Source of the DNA: Eucalyptus grandis
Lineage: Eukaryota; Streptophyta; Magnoliopsida; Myrtales; Myrtaceae
Length of the DNA: 64,000 bases
Assembly: GCF_016545825.1 (NCBI RefSeq)
Contig: NC_052619.1
Coordinates: forward strand, 37,015,773 to 37,079,772
Direction: 5' to 3'
Shown here: positions 25,364-37,164 of the stretch, piece by piece
Numbering within the stretch: the stretch's first letter is position 1
Layout of the letters: every line of letters starts with the position of its first letter
Program-made: the position numbers and the translations under genes
Notes under the pieces: model-generated
Databases searched by the model: none
Told to the model about the DNA's origin: nothing
What the model saw: only the letters and a program-made list of their open reading frames with translations

Positions 25364-26046
25364 GTGAAAGAGAGTCGACGACGGACAGAGGTCAATTTTC
25401 AAGGCAAAGAAAGGAAAAGGCGGGCGCTTTAGCTTCTTTGCTAAGTTTGGCCTAATCTTTCTTTGTACTAATTGCTAAAATAATAACCAAGCTGTTGGAT
25501 TCTTTCCTATTTTCTCACTCCACTGCTTTTTATTTTCCAATTAAACCCCTGTGCCATGTTCAGGAAATATAGGAAAATGGGGCCAATGAAAGTTTTGATT
25601 GAAAATGAAAAAACTTTTTAAAAATTTTAAAAGATTAAGAGGAGTGAAAATTCAAAATTTTGTGTACTTTTCCTTTTTAATTTTTCTTTACTCCTGCTCA
25701 AAACCATATTATGAGTATCTGTCGTGTATTTATTTATTTCATCCACAATCCATCTATAATTTTGTCATAAGGAAACGGGGTAGCATTAAAGTGGAGCTCT
25801 CTAGAGAGATTAGAATCTTTGGATACATATATATTTGTAAGGTAAATAATATCTTGACTTTTGAACCAAAAACAATACATAAGGATCTTGGCACCAAAAA
25901 CTTATACTCAAAAAGACGAACATGTCAAACCGAGTGAAAGGGTGTCGAGAAAAATCTTTGGATATATTCATGTTATCATTAAGGCAACAAAACACGTATG
26001 GTTAGAATATGTTTATCAATTTGAGGCAATGATATGAGTATTAGAA
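25361..26046 (-). promoter_or_regulatory. NOV: presumed NOV promoter region
   Basis: This is the interval between the NOV leader and the upstream MITE. No core promoter motif stands out. ORFs here (for example 25599-25937) are short and without domains. The call rests only on position. Confidence 0.4.
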
Positions 26047-26694
26047 GGGAAAATTCCAAATAAGGACCTTAAGTGTTTTTATTTTTTTAAATAAGGGCCT
26101 AAAGTGGATATTGTTTCAAATAAGGGTGTAAAACGCCCTTCTTTTTTAAAATAAAAGTCTAAGTAGATATTGTTTTAATTAAATGTCTAAAGTTACCATA
26201 TTAATACTTAACTTATTGGCGGATAATGGCATTTTCATTATTTATTTATTTATTCCTTTTAATGTATTCAATGAAAAAATTAATTAAAAAAAGGGGAAGG
26301 GGAAGGGAAGGCAGCAATGGTGGGAGATGGCCGACCAAGGGTCAATGAGTGTCACCGAGCCCTAGCTAGTGGACCACAGGTGAGGGCCTACGATGGTGGG
26401 GTAGCACCTATGATGGTGGGGTAGCGACGACGAGGCCTCGCCTCTTGATTTCCTTCCTTTCATTTCTATATTAGATTAAATTTTTTATTAATATAATTAA
26501 ATAATAATTAAAATTAAAATTGCATTGGACCAAAATGCCCTTAACCGACCAGAATATTTAGGTAGCGGATGAGATTAGGTCCTTATTTAAAATTATCATG
26601 ATCATTTCAGGCTCTTATTTGAAATTGTCATTGTCACTTTATGCATTTTTTGAGAAAATGAAGATATTTTAGGTTCTTATTTGGAATTTTCCCC
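26047..26694. mobile_element. Mutator-like MITE upstream of NOV
   Basis: The left end GGGAAAATTCCAAATAAG is mirrored by a right end reading CTTATTTGGAATTTTCCCC, matching the family of the intron-4 element. Flanks ATGAGTATT (26034-26042) and ATGAGATTT (26695-26703) could be a decayed 9-bp target duplication. A GC-rich island (about 26295-26450) with a repeated GATGGTGGGGTAGC motif lies inside and differs from the AT-rich remainder. It could be captured sequence. Confidence 0.7.
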
Positions 26695-28357
26695 ATGAGA
26701 TTTGTTTTGATATGTAGAACCCATTTATGATCAAATGTAATTTGGACCCTTTATCTCATCAGTCAACCTTTAGTCAACTGTTGGTCAACCCTATGCAAAC
26801 TTAATGATTTATGAAAATGAAACTAAAATTTGAGGTTACAATCGACAATTTAAATTACGAATATGATAGGAGAAGAAAAAGTAAAGTCAATAGTCAACTT
26901 AACGATTAAGTAGATCATTAATTTTTTGCTAAGGTAACATTTAGGCGACGGCCACTTTCGTGAAGAAAGAATCAAAATCTTTTCTTGCAATGAAGAGAGC
27001 CATTGTAGGAGGATACAATCCAAAATGGCATATTCGAAAGCAACACTTAAAAAAGAGACTCTATTACTATATTTATATAGATACCAATCATGGAAATTGC
27101 AGGAATGTTGTGGCCAAAGTAGGAGGTTGAAAGGGGCGATGGGTTTCCGTCATAATGTAGAAAAGTAATATTTGATATCTTTTAATATAAAGAAAATCGC
27201 TTGTACCCTTTAATGTTCAAATGCGTATATCCGTTTTCATATTGCTAAAGCCAAGGTAGGAACTGCATCAATGATAACCATTTGTGCAAGATAGCCATAT
27301 AGTAGTTCTTGTTTCCATCCCTTGGCAAAATATAACCAATGAACAGAATGCAATTTAGATCCATAGACAGCCCACCTTATCCGACATTTTTGTAATGTAA
27401 TAATGGTTTATTTGTACAGTATTTTCTTCTTTATCATCATCGTAGATAATTTGTTTTATATCACGCTTGGGTATGCATAATCATTGCCTTCATATTGAAG
27501 TCGTCGTCCTCGTCCTCGTCATTATAATAAGTAAGTTAAAAAAAAGGGATAAAGGAGAGGACGAGTGCCCCAAACTTAACGTCATAACGTGTGAGTAAAG
27601 AGAAAGGGGGGAAGTTGACAGGATGAAGAGGAGAGAGAGGGCTTTATAAAAGCAGAGACAAAAGACGGGGAAAAGTAAATACGGAAAAGAAGTGATGGGA
27701 AGCTATTCATGCGAGGTAATTGCCGAATAATTTACTTGGAAAATAATCTTAAGCCCTTCATAGTAATTCTTAACACCGACGATTTGAGTATTGGATTTAA
27801 ATCGTGCACACCATAAGGTAAAGGACCTCGCTTTTATGTCCAGTGGATTGTCACCATTGGCCTACAAATAGTTGCCATCATAGGTTGCCATCATAGGCAA
27901 GGATGAACACTTTCGCATGTGCAAGTTCCCTTTTATCATCTGTTTGGACTTTGGGAATCTTGTACGGATGTACGGTGCCTTCTTCTTCTTACATTTTACC
28001 TTTTTTTTTTTTTTTTTGAGTCTGATACAATGAATCAAATGTTAGTCACGTGGGTCCATTTGCAAAAGTCGCTAGAAGGTATTAATTAATGTTCTCTTAC
28101 TAACATTCCCATCTTTCTCTTTGTAAGTTTGGTTTTCTTTTGTACTTTTGGAAAAAAGTAATTATAATTAATGCATTCCATCGTTATCTTGTAAGTTGGT
28201 TTTCTTATGTACTTTTGATAAATAATAATTGTAATAATACATTCAATGTACCGATTTATAGATGGGCGTTTTAAGGGGTGCTAACATCTTCCTCATGCGA
28301 AACCGACTCCCAAACCTAACCTTTGGCCGTTGACAAGATAAAATGCACTTCCAAAGC
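26695..28357. other. intergenic, no gene recognised
   Basis: This AT-rich sequence has a few simple repeats (a CGTCGTCCTC-type run near 27500 and a T tract near 28000). I find no ORF with a recognisable domain. Confidence 0.6.
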
Positions 28358-28387
28358 TTTTTTTCTTTGGTTGTAAAAGCATTTCAT

Positions 28388-29194
28388 TCATTCATTCATC
28401 AGTAGAAGTGCTACAAGCGACATTAAGAGAAGATTCTGAACATAAAATGTCCCATGGAGGTTGGGGGGGGGGGAATACACTAGAGGAAGAGTCTTTGTGC
28501 GGTGTGCTTTTGCAATCCAATCGGCTGCTTGGTTGGACTCCCGCGAGATATGCGTAATACTCTTTAAAGGTAATTGGGCCAGCAAACATTTGTCTTCTTC
28601 CATTATATTGCGCAAGGCCCATGGAATTTCTTCTCAACCCATAAACATCTCAACAGCTAAGGAACTATCACTTTCACATTTGTACTTGCATTCCTGATGC
28701 CCCTTTTCCTTCACGTGCTGTATGTGTCTTTGGTCCAGAAATTGAACTCCTCGCACAAGTGCTAGGGTTTCAGCTTGAAGGGGAGTACTTGCCCAGATGT
28801 CTGTCGTGAAACCATAGACTAAGAGACCTCTCAAATTGCGTAAAACTCCTGCGATTGAGCTCGGTTTGTTTGGATTTATACATGAGCAGTCAACGTTCAA
28901 GGTTTGGAAGCCTTCAGTCGGTGGGTGCTAGCGAGTCGGTGAGTTTTCACATTTGGGTTCCTTTGATTTCTTCATTTGAATCCAATGGTTGAAGTTCTTG
29001 ACTTGCGCTGTTACTACAGTTACTAGACCAAGTGGGTCGAGTTTTTTAGCCCGAAAGATGATGTTGTTTCTACTTTTCCTTATTTGCCATAGTATTGTTG
29101 CAAGTAGTTCATCTCCTGGTGCTTGTGCTTTTGATCCAAAAATTTCCAGCAACCATTTGTCTAGTCTGGTGATGTTTAGGGCATTTATGTTCAA
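28388..29194 (-). pseudogene. LINE C-terminal segment with RNase H domain, broken
   Basis: The frame at 29194-28928 reads through the linker after the zinc-finger-like region. The frame 28900-28634 gives a plant RNase H (RVT_3-like) domain: LNVDCSCINPN, AGVLRNLRGLLVYGF, PLQAETLALVRGVQF and the CESDSSLAVEM block. A stop and shift at about 28634 separate it from the last helix (HISRESNQAADWIAK). The N-terminal catalytic Asp, the Glu in QAETLA and the Asp in SDS are visible. Confidence 0.8.
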
Positions 29195-30198
29195 TTTTAC
29201 TCTTGGATCTTACCACACTTTGGTTGTTTCTTCACAGAGCAAAAACATATGCTCTATTGTTTCTGGTTCTCTAGCGCAAAAAGGGCAAAGCGGATCAGGT
29301 AATGCTTTTCTCTTAAACAAAATTCTCCCTTGTTGGCAATGCATTTTGACACAAACTCCAAAGGAAGATCTTTATTTTTGGGGGAATCTGTAGGTTCCAA
29401 ATCTTCGTCCATAAGGAGTGCGGGGGGGGTGAAAAGATGCTTTTTCTATATTTGTGTCTGGATTTGTAGTCTTTACATGCACCTTGTTGTAGCCGCTTTT
29501 CACTGAATAGGTACCCCCGATTTATTCCCGGACCAGATTAGTTTGTTCTCCTTTGAGTTGGGAGCAATAAGGACGGTTAAAATTTCGTTGGCCGTTCTCT
29601 CATCAAAGAAGGTTCTTATTCTATTTTCATCCCACTATGTCTTCTGTACATTAAACAACTCAGCAACCATGATAGGATCATCCTGATTTGCTAGTCCCCC
29701 AACTATCCCAATAGAAAGCCATCTATCTTCTCGAATCTTAACAAATTTGCCATATCCGATTATCCATTTCATTTATGGTTCTATGGCTTCTCTACCCATA
29801 AGGATGCTTTGCCATCCCTATGAAGGGCGGTTCCCCTTCTTTGCTCGCTAGAATTATGATTTAGGAAAGTAGATGCATTTTAATTTTTTTCCCCACAAGG
29901 TTGATGGACTTTGGGATAATCTTCACACTTGTTTACCAAGCATGGTGATGTTTAACATTTTCAAGTCTTTGAAACCGAGACCCCCTTCATCTTTTCTAGT
30001 TTTGAGAACTTCCCATTTTTTCCAGTGTAGTCCCTTCTTTGCTTCAGTTTGCCGCCACCAAAAGGAAGCAATTTTTCTTTCAATAGCATTACATACAGAA
30101 TTTGGAACTTTAAATATTGACATTGCATATTGAGGGATTGCTTGCACCACACTCTTGATTAGAATTTCTTTCCCAGATTTTATAAGAATCTTTTCCTT

Positions 30199-31249
30199 CT
30201 AGCCTTCTAGCTTCATATTCACTGTCGCCAATATCCATGCAAACATTTTTTTCTTTGAGCTTCCCCAATTAGAAGGTATATTGAGGTATTTCCTTGTCTT
30301 TTTTATTATCAGAACTCTTAATTCATGTGCCATATCTCGCTGACGATTCATAGGGCAGCCCCTACTAAAGTACACACCTGATTTGTTAAGGTTAATTGCT
30401 TGACTTGTGGCATAGCAGTATTGATTTAAGATTGAGGCAACTTGTTGGCATTCTTTGACGGTCCCTTCCAGAAAAAATATAGCATCGTCAGCAAACAATA
30501 GGTGTGTTAGGGTTGGACAATACCTATTGAGAGTTATCCCCTTTATATCTCGTTTTTCCAGCGCTCTATGCATCATCCAAGACATGACATTGGCCACGTG
30601 ATGGTGAGAAATATGGCGTTGGTTCTCCATTTACTTTCACACTAAAGGAGACAAATGATACACATTGCATAATAGTCCTACCCATCTTTCACAGAAACCC
30701 ATTTTCAGCACGCTGGCCCTCAAAAAATCCCACTCAACTCGATCATAAGCTTTATTTATGCATATCCAATTTTAGGATAGCTTGGAATTTCTTTTTCTTG
30801 TTTTTGATTCTCAGTTGGTGCAATACCTCTTGAACAATCAGAATATTGTCTTGTATTTGTTGGTTTTTCACGAAAGCACTTTGTTCATTTTCAATGAGCA
30901 TAGGCAACCACTTCTTTAGTCGATTGGCCATAACCTTCGATATGATCTTGTAGCTAAAGTTACAAAGGCTAATTGGTCGATACTGGCTAACACTTTCTGG
31001 ATTCTTTATTTTTGGGATGAGTGTGATGTATGTTTTGTCTAGGAGGGGATCGAGTATACCTATTAGGAAGAACTTTTGAACTAGTTGGAGGAGGTCAACT
31101 TTAATATCTTCCCAACAATGCTGATAAAATTGGCCATTTAATCCATTAGGACTAGGTGCTTTGAGTGCTCCTAGTTGGAAGACAGCTTCTTTCACTTCTT
31201 CTAAAGTTATTGGTTTCAGCAGATTAGCCTTCATTTGCTCACTAATCAC
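30199..31249 (-). pseudogene. LINE reverse transcriptase, broken
   Basis: The N-terminal block contains LEEVKEAVFQLGALKAPSPNG and YRPISLCNFSYKIISKVMANRLK, both hallmarks of plant LINE RT. The second ORF contains LLFADDAIFF with the catalytic Asp pair, followed by LNQYCYATSQAINLNKSG. About 120 bp between them, where the palm should continue, is out of frame. Without a continuous frame it cannot make an active enzyme. Confidence 0.88.
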
Positions 31250-31261
31250 TTTGGGACATTG

Positions 31262-32225
31262 ATTCTGTGAAAGCTAGTATGAGCACCTAGAGGGGGTGAA
31301 TAGATGCGAAAACAAATTTTACAGAGTTACAATCACTTTGGGACATTGCTTTTAAACCAACGCTGCTTAATAATAGATTATGAAAGGGAAATTAGACTCT
31401 AATAATCAAATAGAGTTACAATCAAAGTAAAAGAGATTAGGGAAGAGAATAAAAACACAAGGTTTATAGTGGTTCGGCTTAATCCAAGCCTACGTCCACT
31501 CTTTCGCACTAACAGCCCACCGGCTGGATTTCACTAAGAATCAAAAGAGTTGTTACAGTATAGCTCTTCCTTGATTCCACAGTGTAGAGACTTTGCTACA
31601 TTTCCTCAAGGTCTCATAGAAGTATAAATTCTCTTTTGAGTACAAGTTTTCGCTCAACAATTGAATTGACAAAGAACAAGGAGCTTCAGACTTTGGAATT
31701 TCTCTATTGTGCACACACTCGAATAACTGAAACGTCTTCCTTATATACTTCTTCATGCCATCACACCCGTTGGCACTTACCAAAGGAGTTCTTCCAATCT
31801 ACCCATTGGACAGAATCAATTAGGGAGATTTCGAGTTATTAAAGGAATATGACGATAGCCCACTAATCCTACTTGCTCATACAATCAGGATTTAGGTTTC
31901 CATAAGTAGTACCTTCCTAGTATACTTTGCCAATCAACGGATCCAAGATGCCTGAATCAATCTCAATTTGAATAACGGATTCCGAGATGCTATATCCAGC
32001 CAAGAGATTTTCTTTAGTCGATAGAATCAAATCCTTAAAGAAATACTTAATTCTAGATAAGTCTTCTTTAACGGTCTAGAAGTTGTCAATGAGGATATAC
32101 TTTAAATTTTGAGTCTAGTGGTTCGGCAGTCTTTAGACTTTGGTGAAAGAGTCTGCAAGTCTTCAGACTAGACTAATGGAAACGTTTTGTCAGCTTCAAA
32201 ACACGCAAGGAAGTTTTCTCCAACA
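31262..32225 (-). mobile_element. solo LTR (family shared with 54424-55316)
   Basis: In reverse orientation the LTR begins TGTTGGAGAAAAC at 32225 and ends near 31270 with the block CACCCCCTCTAGGTGCTCA. It shares that block, a middle block with TCTTCCACTC-like sequence, and the outer end with the copy at 54424-55316. It interrupts the LINE. I could not find a 5-bp target duplication, and an 18-bp piece of LINE sequence occurs inside it, so its left end has been reworked. Confidence 0.75.
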
Positions 32226-32952
32226 GATTCAAGATTGGCGTTATGCAAAAAAGGCTCTTTTCATTATTTTCGTCGCACGAGATTTGCACGTGTTGACAAA
32301 ATTTTTGAGTCGATTAGCTAGTATACTTGATATGGGAACGATGTGGAGAGGAGAGTGTCGTTCAAAAGGATTATTTATATATGACAAGATATTTGCACGG
32401 TTGATAGATCAAGTGGATCTACTGAGTCAAATCGATCGAGGCTATCCAAACTTTAGACAATTGGAAAGCCATTCTAAATTTGGGCACAACGTGCACGAAT
32501 GAGGCTTGGATAAAGTCTTAAATTTAAGGGAATTTAAGTCCCCTCAACCAAATCCTTCTCTTTCTTATCTCTCTACCCCACCCTCCTTAGCCTTTAACTT
32601 GCGGCCATTCCGTCACTACGCCCTTAAGCTGCCTTGGCTTAGGTCACCCATTGTGTTATTGAACTTGTCGGTTCCCCCACCACCGTTATTGGCCCCAATA
32701 GCGACTCCTCGCCCCTTCAGTCTTTGCCGCCAGTCAATCTTAATCTCCTCCACCTTCTCTATCTAATTGACTCTCTCTCTCTCTCTCTCTCTCCTATCTA
32801 AACTTGACGATGGCATCAAGCTTCTCAAAACAGATAGAGTCCAAGGCATCCATAGAGGCATTGGGCCTCTAGATTCGTGTGACTCATTCCAATTTAAAAT
32901 ATTTGAAATTAGTCAAGGCTTATCTCATTTAGTTATTACTGTGGTTATTATT
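32226..32952. other. unassigned sequence with a CT microsatellite
   Basis: No domain was recognised here. A (CT)n tract lies at 32769-32793. ORFs at 32140-32502 and 32506-32766 have no family resemblance that I can name. It may be the flank into which the copia element inserted. Confidence 0.5.
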
Positions 32953-33160
32953 GTGATGGACTAATTCAAAATAATTTAATGAATTAGTCCATTCTCATCT
33001 CATGTAATTGTTATTGTAATTATTACTATAACTGAATTAGTCCATCTATATCTCTTGTAATTACTATAACAGCTAGTGGATAAACCCTATAAATACAAAC
33101 GCTATCCTAGAGTTGAAGGATAAGTGAAACTCATGCTCAAATTTATAGTCTATTTTTACA
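32953..33160 (+). repeat. copia 5' LTR (left border tentative)
   Basis: The segment ends in TTTTTACA directly in front of a primer-binding site, as expected for a 5' LTR. A TATAAATA box lies at 33089-33096. The left border is set at TGATGGACTAATTC, the only nearby TG that gives a compact LTR. A small inverted repeat (GACTAATTC with GAATTAGTC) lies at that end. Confidence 0.55.
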
Positions 33161-33172
33161 TGGTATCAGAGC
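33161..33172 (+). other. copia primer-binding site (tRNA-iMet type)
   Basis: TGGTATCAGAGC is complementary to the 3' end of plant initiator methionine tRNA and is the usual primer site of plant copia elements. It lies immediately after the LTR end. Confidence 0.92.
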
Positions 33173-33237
33173 ACTAGTGGGATCCTTAAAACACCTACAC
33201 TCCTTCTTTCTCTTCTATATTTCAACTTATCCTATTC

Positions 33238-33697
33238 ATGATGTCATCTCTCACCTCCATTTCAATTGTGCAACACCACCTTAGCTTCAAACTTTATGGT
33301 GATAACTTTCTATTGTGGAAAATCCATTTGTTTTCGTTGTTTCATAGCCAATCCTTGATGGGATACCTTGATGACACCATTATTTGTCCCACTCAACCAT
33401 CACCCCCACAAGTTCCACTATTGCTATACTGAACCCTACATATAATGAACAGATTTGGAAAGACCAACTTGTTCTTAGTTGGATGATATCTTCTCTTTTA
33501 CTCGATGTCCTACCCTATGTGGTTGGATTAATTACTATTGTTGATGTTTGGAAGGCTCTACAAACTTCCTTTAGATCTCTATCGCATACAATCATTCTTC
33601 AGCTTCATATGCAACTCCATAATACATCTAAAGGTGATAAATCTATCTCAACTTATCTCTACAAGGTAAAGTACATTTTAGATCAATTAGCTGCTAC
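33238..33697 (+). pseudogene. copia gag, N-terminal part, frameshifted and truncated
   Basis: The first frame from the ATG at 33238 reads LSFKLYGDNFLLWKIHLFSL and LMGYLDDTI, typical of copia gag. A shift near 33400 moves the frame to one containing NPTYNEQIWKDQLVLSWMISSLL and VWKALQTSFRS, which belongs to the UBN2/gag family. The gene is cut off at 33697 by a 3.5-kb element, and no continuation appears on the far side. Confidence 0.85.
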
Positions 33698-35796
33698 TGT
33701 GACATCCTGAATTTTTCAATTTATTTTATACTGAATTAATCGGGCATTTCGTTGACGCGTCTATAGGGCTATTCTCAGAGCTGATCACTCTCGAGATAAC
33801 TAGACTAGTTGGGGAAGCTATTAAGGACCTTAAAGCAAATGGACTTGAGAATTTGATCAGGAATCGACTTCTCGACTGTGCTTATCTTTAGAGACCATTA
33901 CGGCATAGTTAAAAATTGATTTGAGATCAGAAATATGTCTGTTTGACTGAGATATGTGGCTGATCGTGTGTGACTCTACTAAATTGGAAAATTCTCATCG
34001 ACCGACACTAATTTGATTTTACTGTCATTTTGGTACCTTGTGTCCGCAATTGAATCCTCGAGATTCTCACGACAATCGAGAGTTGCCAATGTATCGAGTG
34101 GGTTCATAGTGGCTCGAAGAAAATCAACCACAGGTCATTTGCCTTAAAAATTTCTGAAAACTACCCAGTAGTCTAGATCACGCGAAAAACGCGCCAAATG
34201 AAAATTAACCGTCGGTTCAAGTTTGATTTAAGAAATTGAAGATTCTGTCATGTCACAATAAATTCTAGAACCCATGACTCAATCTCAGAAGATCTTTCTG
34301 ACGCTCGACACTTTTTGGGAAAAAGTCGTCGCGTGGTTGTTTTCGTGCAGAACAAGTCGAGAATTGTTTTGATATATGAGATGAATTATTGGGCGAGGGA
34401 AATTGGATGCAGGATCGTAAGTGGAGACCAAGTGCTCTAGTTTGGAATTTCTTTCGGGAATCAATTAACCGATTCAAAAGCAATTGGGATAAGAATTTTC
34501 TATTATGGGAATTTATTTTCTTTTGTTTTCTTCCCATTTCTTTTTCCCTTTTTGGCCAAACACCTTTTCCCCTTGGCCGCAACTTTCTTTTCTTTCTCTC
34601 TCTCTCTCTCTCTTTTCCCTCGTATGAAGCCCCCCCACACCGACTACTTATGCCATTTCCAACTTTGCTTCTTTTACTTTTTGACTTTTCAACTCTCTTT
34701 CTCTCTTATCTCTCCCTCACTCTCTCGTGGACGACTCTCTCTCCCTCCTCTTGTTTGCGCGAACCAACCAGCAGAAGCAGAAGTAGCAGCCATCGTTGCC
34801 TGGAGCCGGAGCAGCCACCGCCTAGACACCGGAGCACTGTCACCACTGTCCGCCTCATGCACACTCGCCCGTGCGCCGTCTGCCTCTCCGTCCAGCCAAG
34901 TTGCCATCCACGATCCTGCCTGGTCTAGCTACTGTTTAGTGGCCGTGAGGAATGGTAGAGGCCCATCGGAGCTTCCCTCACCGCCAGTTTGCCCTAGTTT
35001 GGCCTCCGCATCTCATCCCGACCCTTTACCGCTCCCAACCATCTCATTTCCCCTCTGTTTTACAACAAATTCAGCAACCCAACAAGTCGGTTTCTAGCAA
35101 GTTTGTAAGCTGTTTTGGGGCGTTTCCGGGCCCCGAACCCGCGACTCGCTTTGGGAAGAAACAATCCTCATGTCATCTCCATCGGATTGATTCGACTTGT
35201 GCGTAATTCCGGTGAGTAATCTCACTAATCCTTGCTTAGTAAACTAATTATGCTTGAGGGTTGATTAGTGTTAATTAAATAGGATTAGGTGGTTAGATTA
35301 GAGTAGATTAGTGATTATTAATTAATTGTGATGTAATTAGACATTTTAATTGTGCAATTAGAAAATGGATATATTCTATTATTTATTGAATGCATATCGG
35401 GATTTTTCCTGACCCTTATCGGGCTTCAATTAGGATTACGGGCCTAAATTGGATTTTTAGTATTTATTTATTAATTTTCGAAATTAATTAATTATTTATT
35501 TATTTTTCGAAAATTAGACAGGAATAGCCGTTGATCGAAATTTCGTGATGATCGTTGTGGTGCAGTCCGTTTATTTATTTGGGCTCTACGTTGTGCTGAA
35601 TTGAATTAATTACGCAAAATGAAGAATTATTCCTAAATTGATTGAAATTGAGTGAAATTGAATGATTGATTGGTAGACGGTCGAGTATGGTTATTCAACA
35701 TTGTTAATGCCTCGATGAGTCATAAAGTGGAGAGAATCGTGAGATTGAACTGGGAATACTCATGGCTAAGATCAATCAGATACGGGGTATAGACAC

Positions 35797-36020
35797 ACGT
35801 GGTTCGGTGATAAGGAAATTACTAGTGAAAACGGCGCCTTAAAGAACGTACGATGATGTCTATTACATACATCACCTTGGCAAAAATGACACCCTAGAAA
35901 TGACACGTGGTTTGGTGATTAAGGATATCATTAGTGAAAACGGCACCTTAAAGAACGCACGGGGTCGGTGATGGTATGTCATTTGGCGAAAACGGCGTTC
36001 GAGAGAGTACGTGTGATTCA
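35797..36020 (+). repeat. degenerate ~104-bp direct repeats inside element A
   Basis: ACACGTGGTTCGGTGATAAG through GGCGCCTTAAAGAACGTAC (35797-35853) recurs as a near copy at about 35901-35960. A shorter third version (GGCGAAAACGGCG and CACGTGATTCAGTG-like text) follows near 35985-36020. Element B has a different short-period repeat in the comparable place. Confidence 0.7.
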
Positions 36021-36308
36021 GTGATTGGAAATGACCTAGAAATGAAACGATTGAAATGTAATCGACTAGCTCGATTAATCAATGATTTGATCCGATTGTC
36101 GTGAATTGATTGCCTGTATGATACAATATATGAAGCATCTGTATATAACCCTGATTTGCAGGTTGGCACTGATGCCAAGGTAAGTCTTTTGACTCTAACT
36201 ATGCTTAGGCAACCATGTGGTGTATTGGTTCCTAATCGAGTCTTAGTGGGGTAGAACTTGCTGAGACGTAGTCTCAATGGTTATTGTATAACCATTTCAG
36301 GCCCCTAG

Positions 36309-36833
36309 ATGGCAGCACCGGTACCTCCCCCTCCTCTAGAGCAGTTTGGCATTCCAGTGGACATTACCGAGAAAGAAACTCACTTCCATGTTCATGGCCG
36401 TCCAGAAGGGTTAGACTATGTTTTGATTGAGTCGACGGTGTGAGTTGAAGTTAGTCAGGACGACCTAAGACCCCATGAGTATCGGTCTTGGTATCACTAC
36501 TTTTATGATGGGCGAAGAATAGGTCCCATCCCTGAAGAAGAAATACATTACTACGTCATGGAGAAAGCTTTTGGTGAGGGGACTGCAGACCCCGATGGTG
36601 GAGGCATAGATCATGCCAGAGATCCTGCACTCGGGAGTGAGCCGACTTAACCTGTATACATTGTAGAGGATGAAAATTTTGAGGAAGGTAAGATCATGGA
36701 ACAAGAAGTGGAAGGTCCAAAAGAAGATGAGGATTGGGGGAATGCTGAGGAGGAGTCGGTAGAAGAAGAGCCTAAAGAAGACGAGGAGTCTGAAGAGGAG
36801 GAGAACGAGACGGAAGAGTCAGAAGAGGATTAA
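36309..36833 (+). pseudogene. decayed acidic ORF carried by element A, unknown function
   Basis: The frame from the ATG at 36309, just after a splice-acceptor-like CATTTCAG, runs 174 codons to TAA at 36831 but contains TGA at 36441 and TAA at 36648. It encodes an aromatic- and histidine-containing first half (HFHVHGRPEGLDY, RSWYHYFYDGRRIGPIPEEE) and a strongly acidic end rich in Glu/Asp. I do not recognise the family. Element B lacks this ORF, so it is either an acquired insert in A or has been lost from B. An acidic C terminus alone says nothing about function. Confidence 0.6.
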
Positions 36834-37164
36834 GATAATCCTGAGTATGACCCGGATGAGGACTAAGATCCCATCCTCTTTTGTGAACCCTGTTTATATG
36901 TGAATAGAGTGAGATTAGGAAGTTGTGAATAGGTTTGTAAAGCACTTTGAGTTATGCTCTGTATAAAAGTATGGTTGTAGATTTCAATATGAAAAATATA
37001 GCCTTGCTTTTTCTATCCCATCGTTTCATTGTCTGGGGATTTATAATTGCTTCCGCATGTGCTATTAAAAATGAAAGGGTCGGCGATACATAATCCTGGG
37101 ATATCGAATTATAAAATCGACTAAGGAGAAGGATGTGTGCGTGCCCAATGATCGGGGCGTGACA

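Larger units (their letters stand above)
28358..31261 (-). mobile_element. 5'-truncated LINE with RT and C-terminal RNase H
   Basis: Read on the minus strand, fragments of one LINE ORF2 follow in order. They are RT fingers and palm (31249-30752), the catalytic FADD block (near 30500), the connection region ending with the WWRQ and KKW motifs (30150-29923), a zf-RVT-like segment with a CPFCAREPETIEH motif (near 29290), and a plant-type RNase H (28900-28388). An A-rich stretch at 28358-28371 fits the 3' tail. The endonuclease and the 5' end are missing, cut by the LTR starting at about 31262. Frameshifts and stops between the blocks make it inactive. Confidence 0.88.
33698..37164 (+). mobile_element. 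3.5-kb TG...CA element A (large solo LTR or non-autonomous element)
   Basis: The element begins TGTGACATCCTGAATTTT and ends CGGGGCGTGACA. Element B (47457-50875, opposite strand) shares both ends and much of the interior. Inside, in plus orientation, lie a CT-rich leader (34580-34740), a donor-like CCG|GTGAGT near 35212, a repeat of about 104-bp period (35797-36020), and an 18-nt micro-exon flanked by GCAG and GTAAGT (36162-36179). A CATTTCAG acceptor follows at 36300, then a decayed ORF. No gag-pol is present. The left flank is copia gag. The right flank is an inverted fragment of the same family, so a target duplication cannot be tested. Confidence 0.75.

Noticed and set aside
24894..25432. 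Several ORFs on both strands overlapping NOV exon 1
   Set aside because: They are alternative frames of a GC-rich exon; only the frame from the ATG at 25284 connects by splicing to the conserved NOV exons.
34265..34582. Possible host gene on the minus strand in element A
   Set aside because: No conserved motif; the open frame is antisense to the CT-rich leader.
34389..35206. Ser/Leu/Pro-rich ORFs (up to 181 codons) in element A
   Set aside because: CT-rich leader sequence naturally reads as Ser/Leu; overlapping frames are equally open and no domain is seen.
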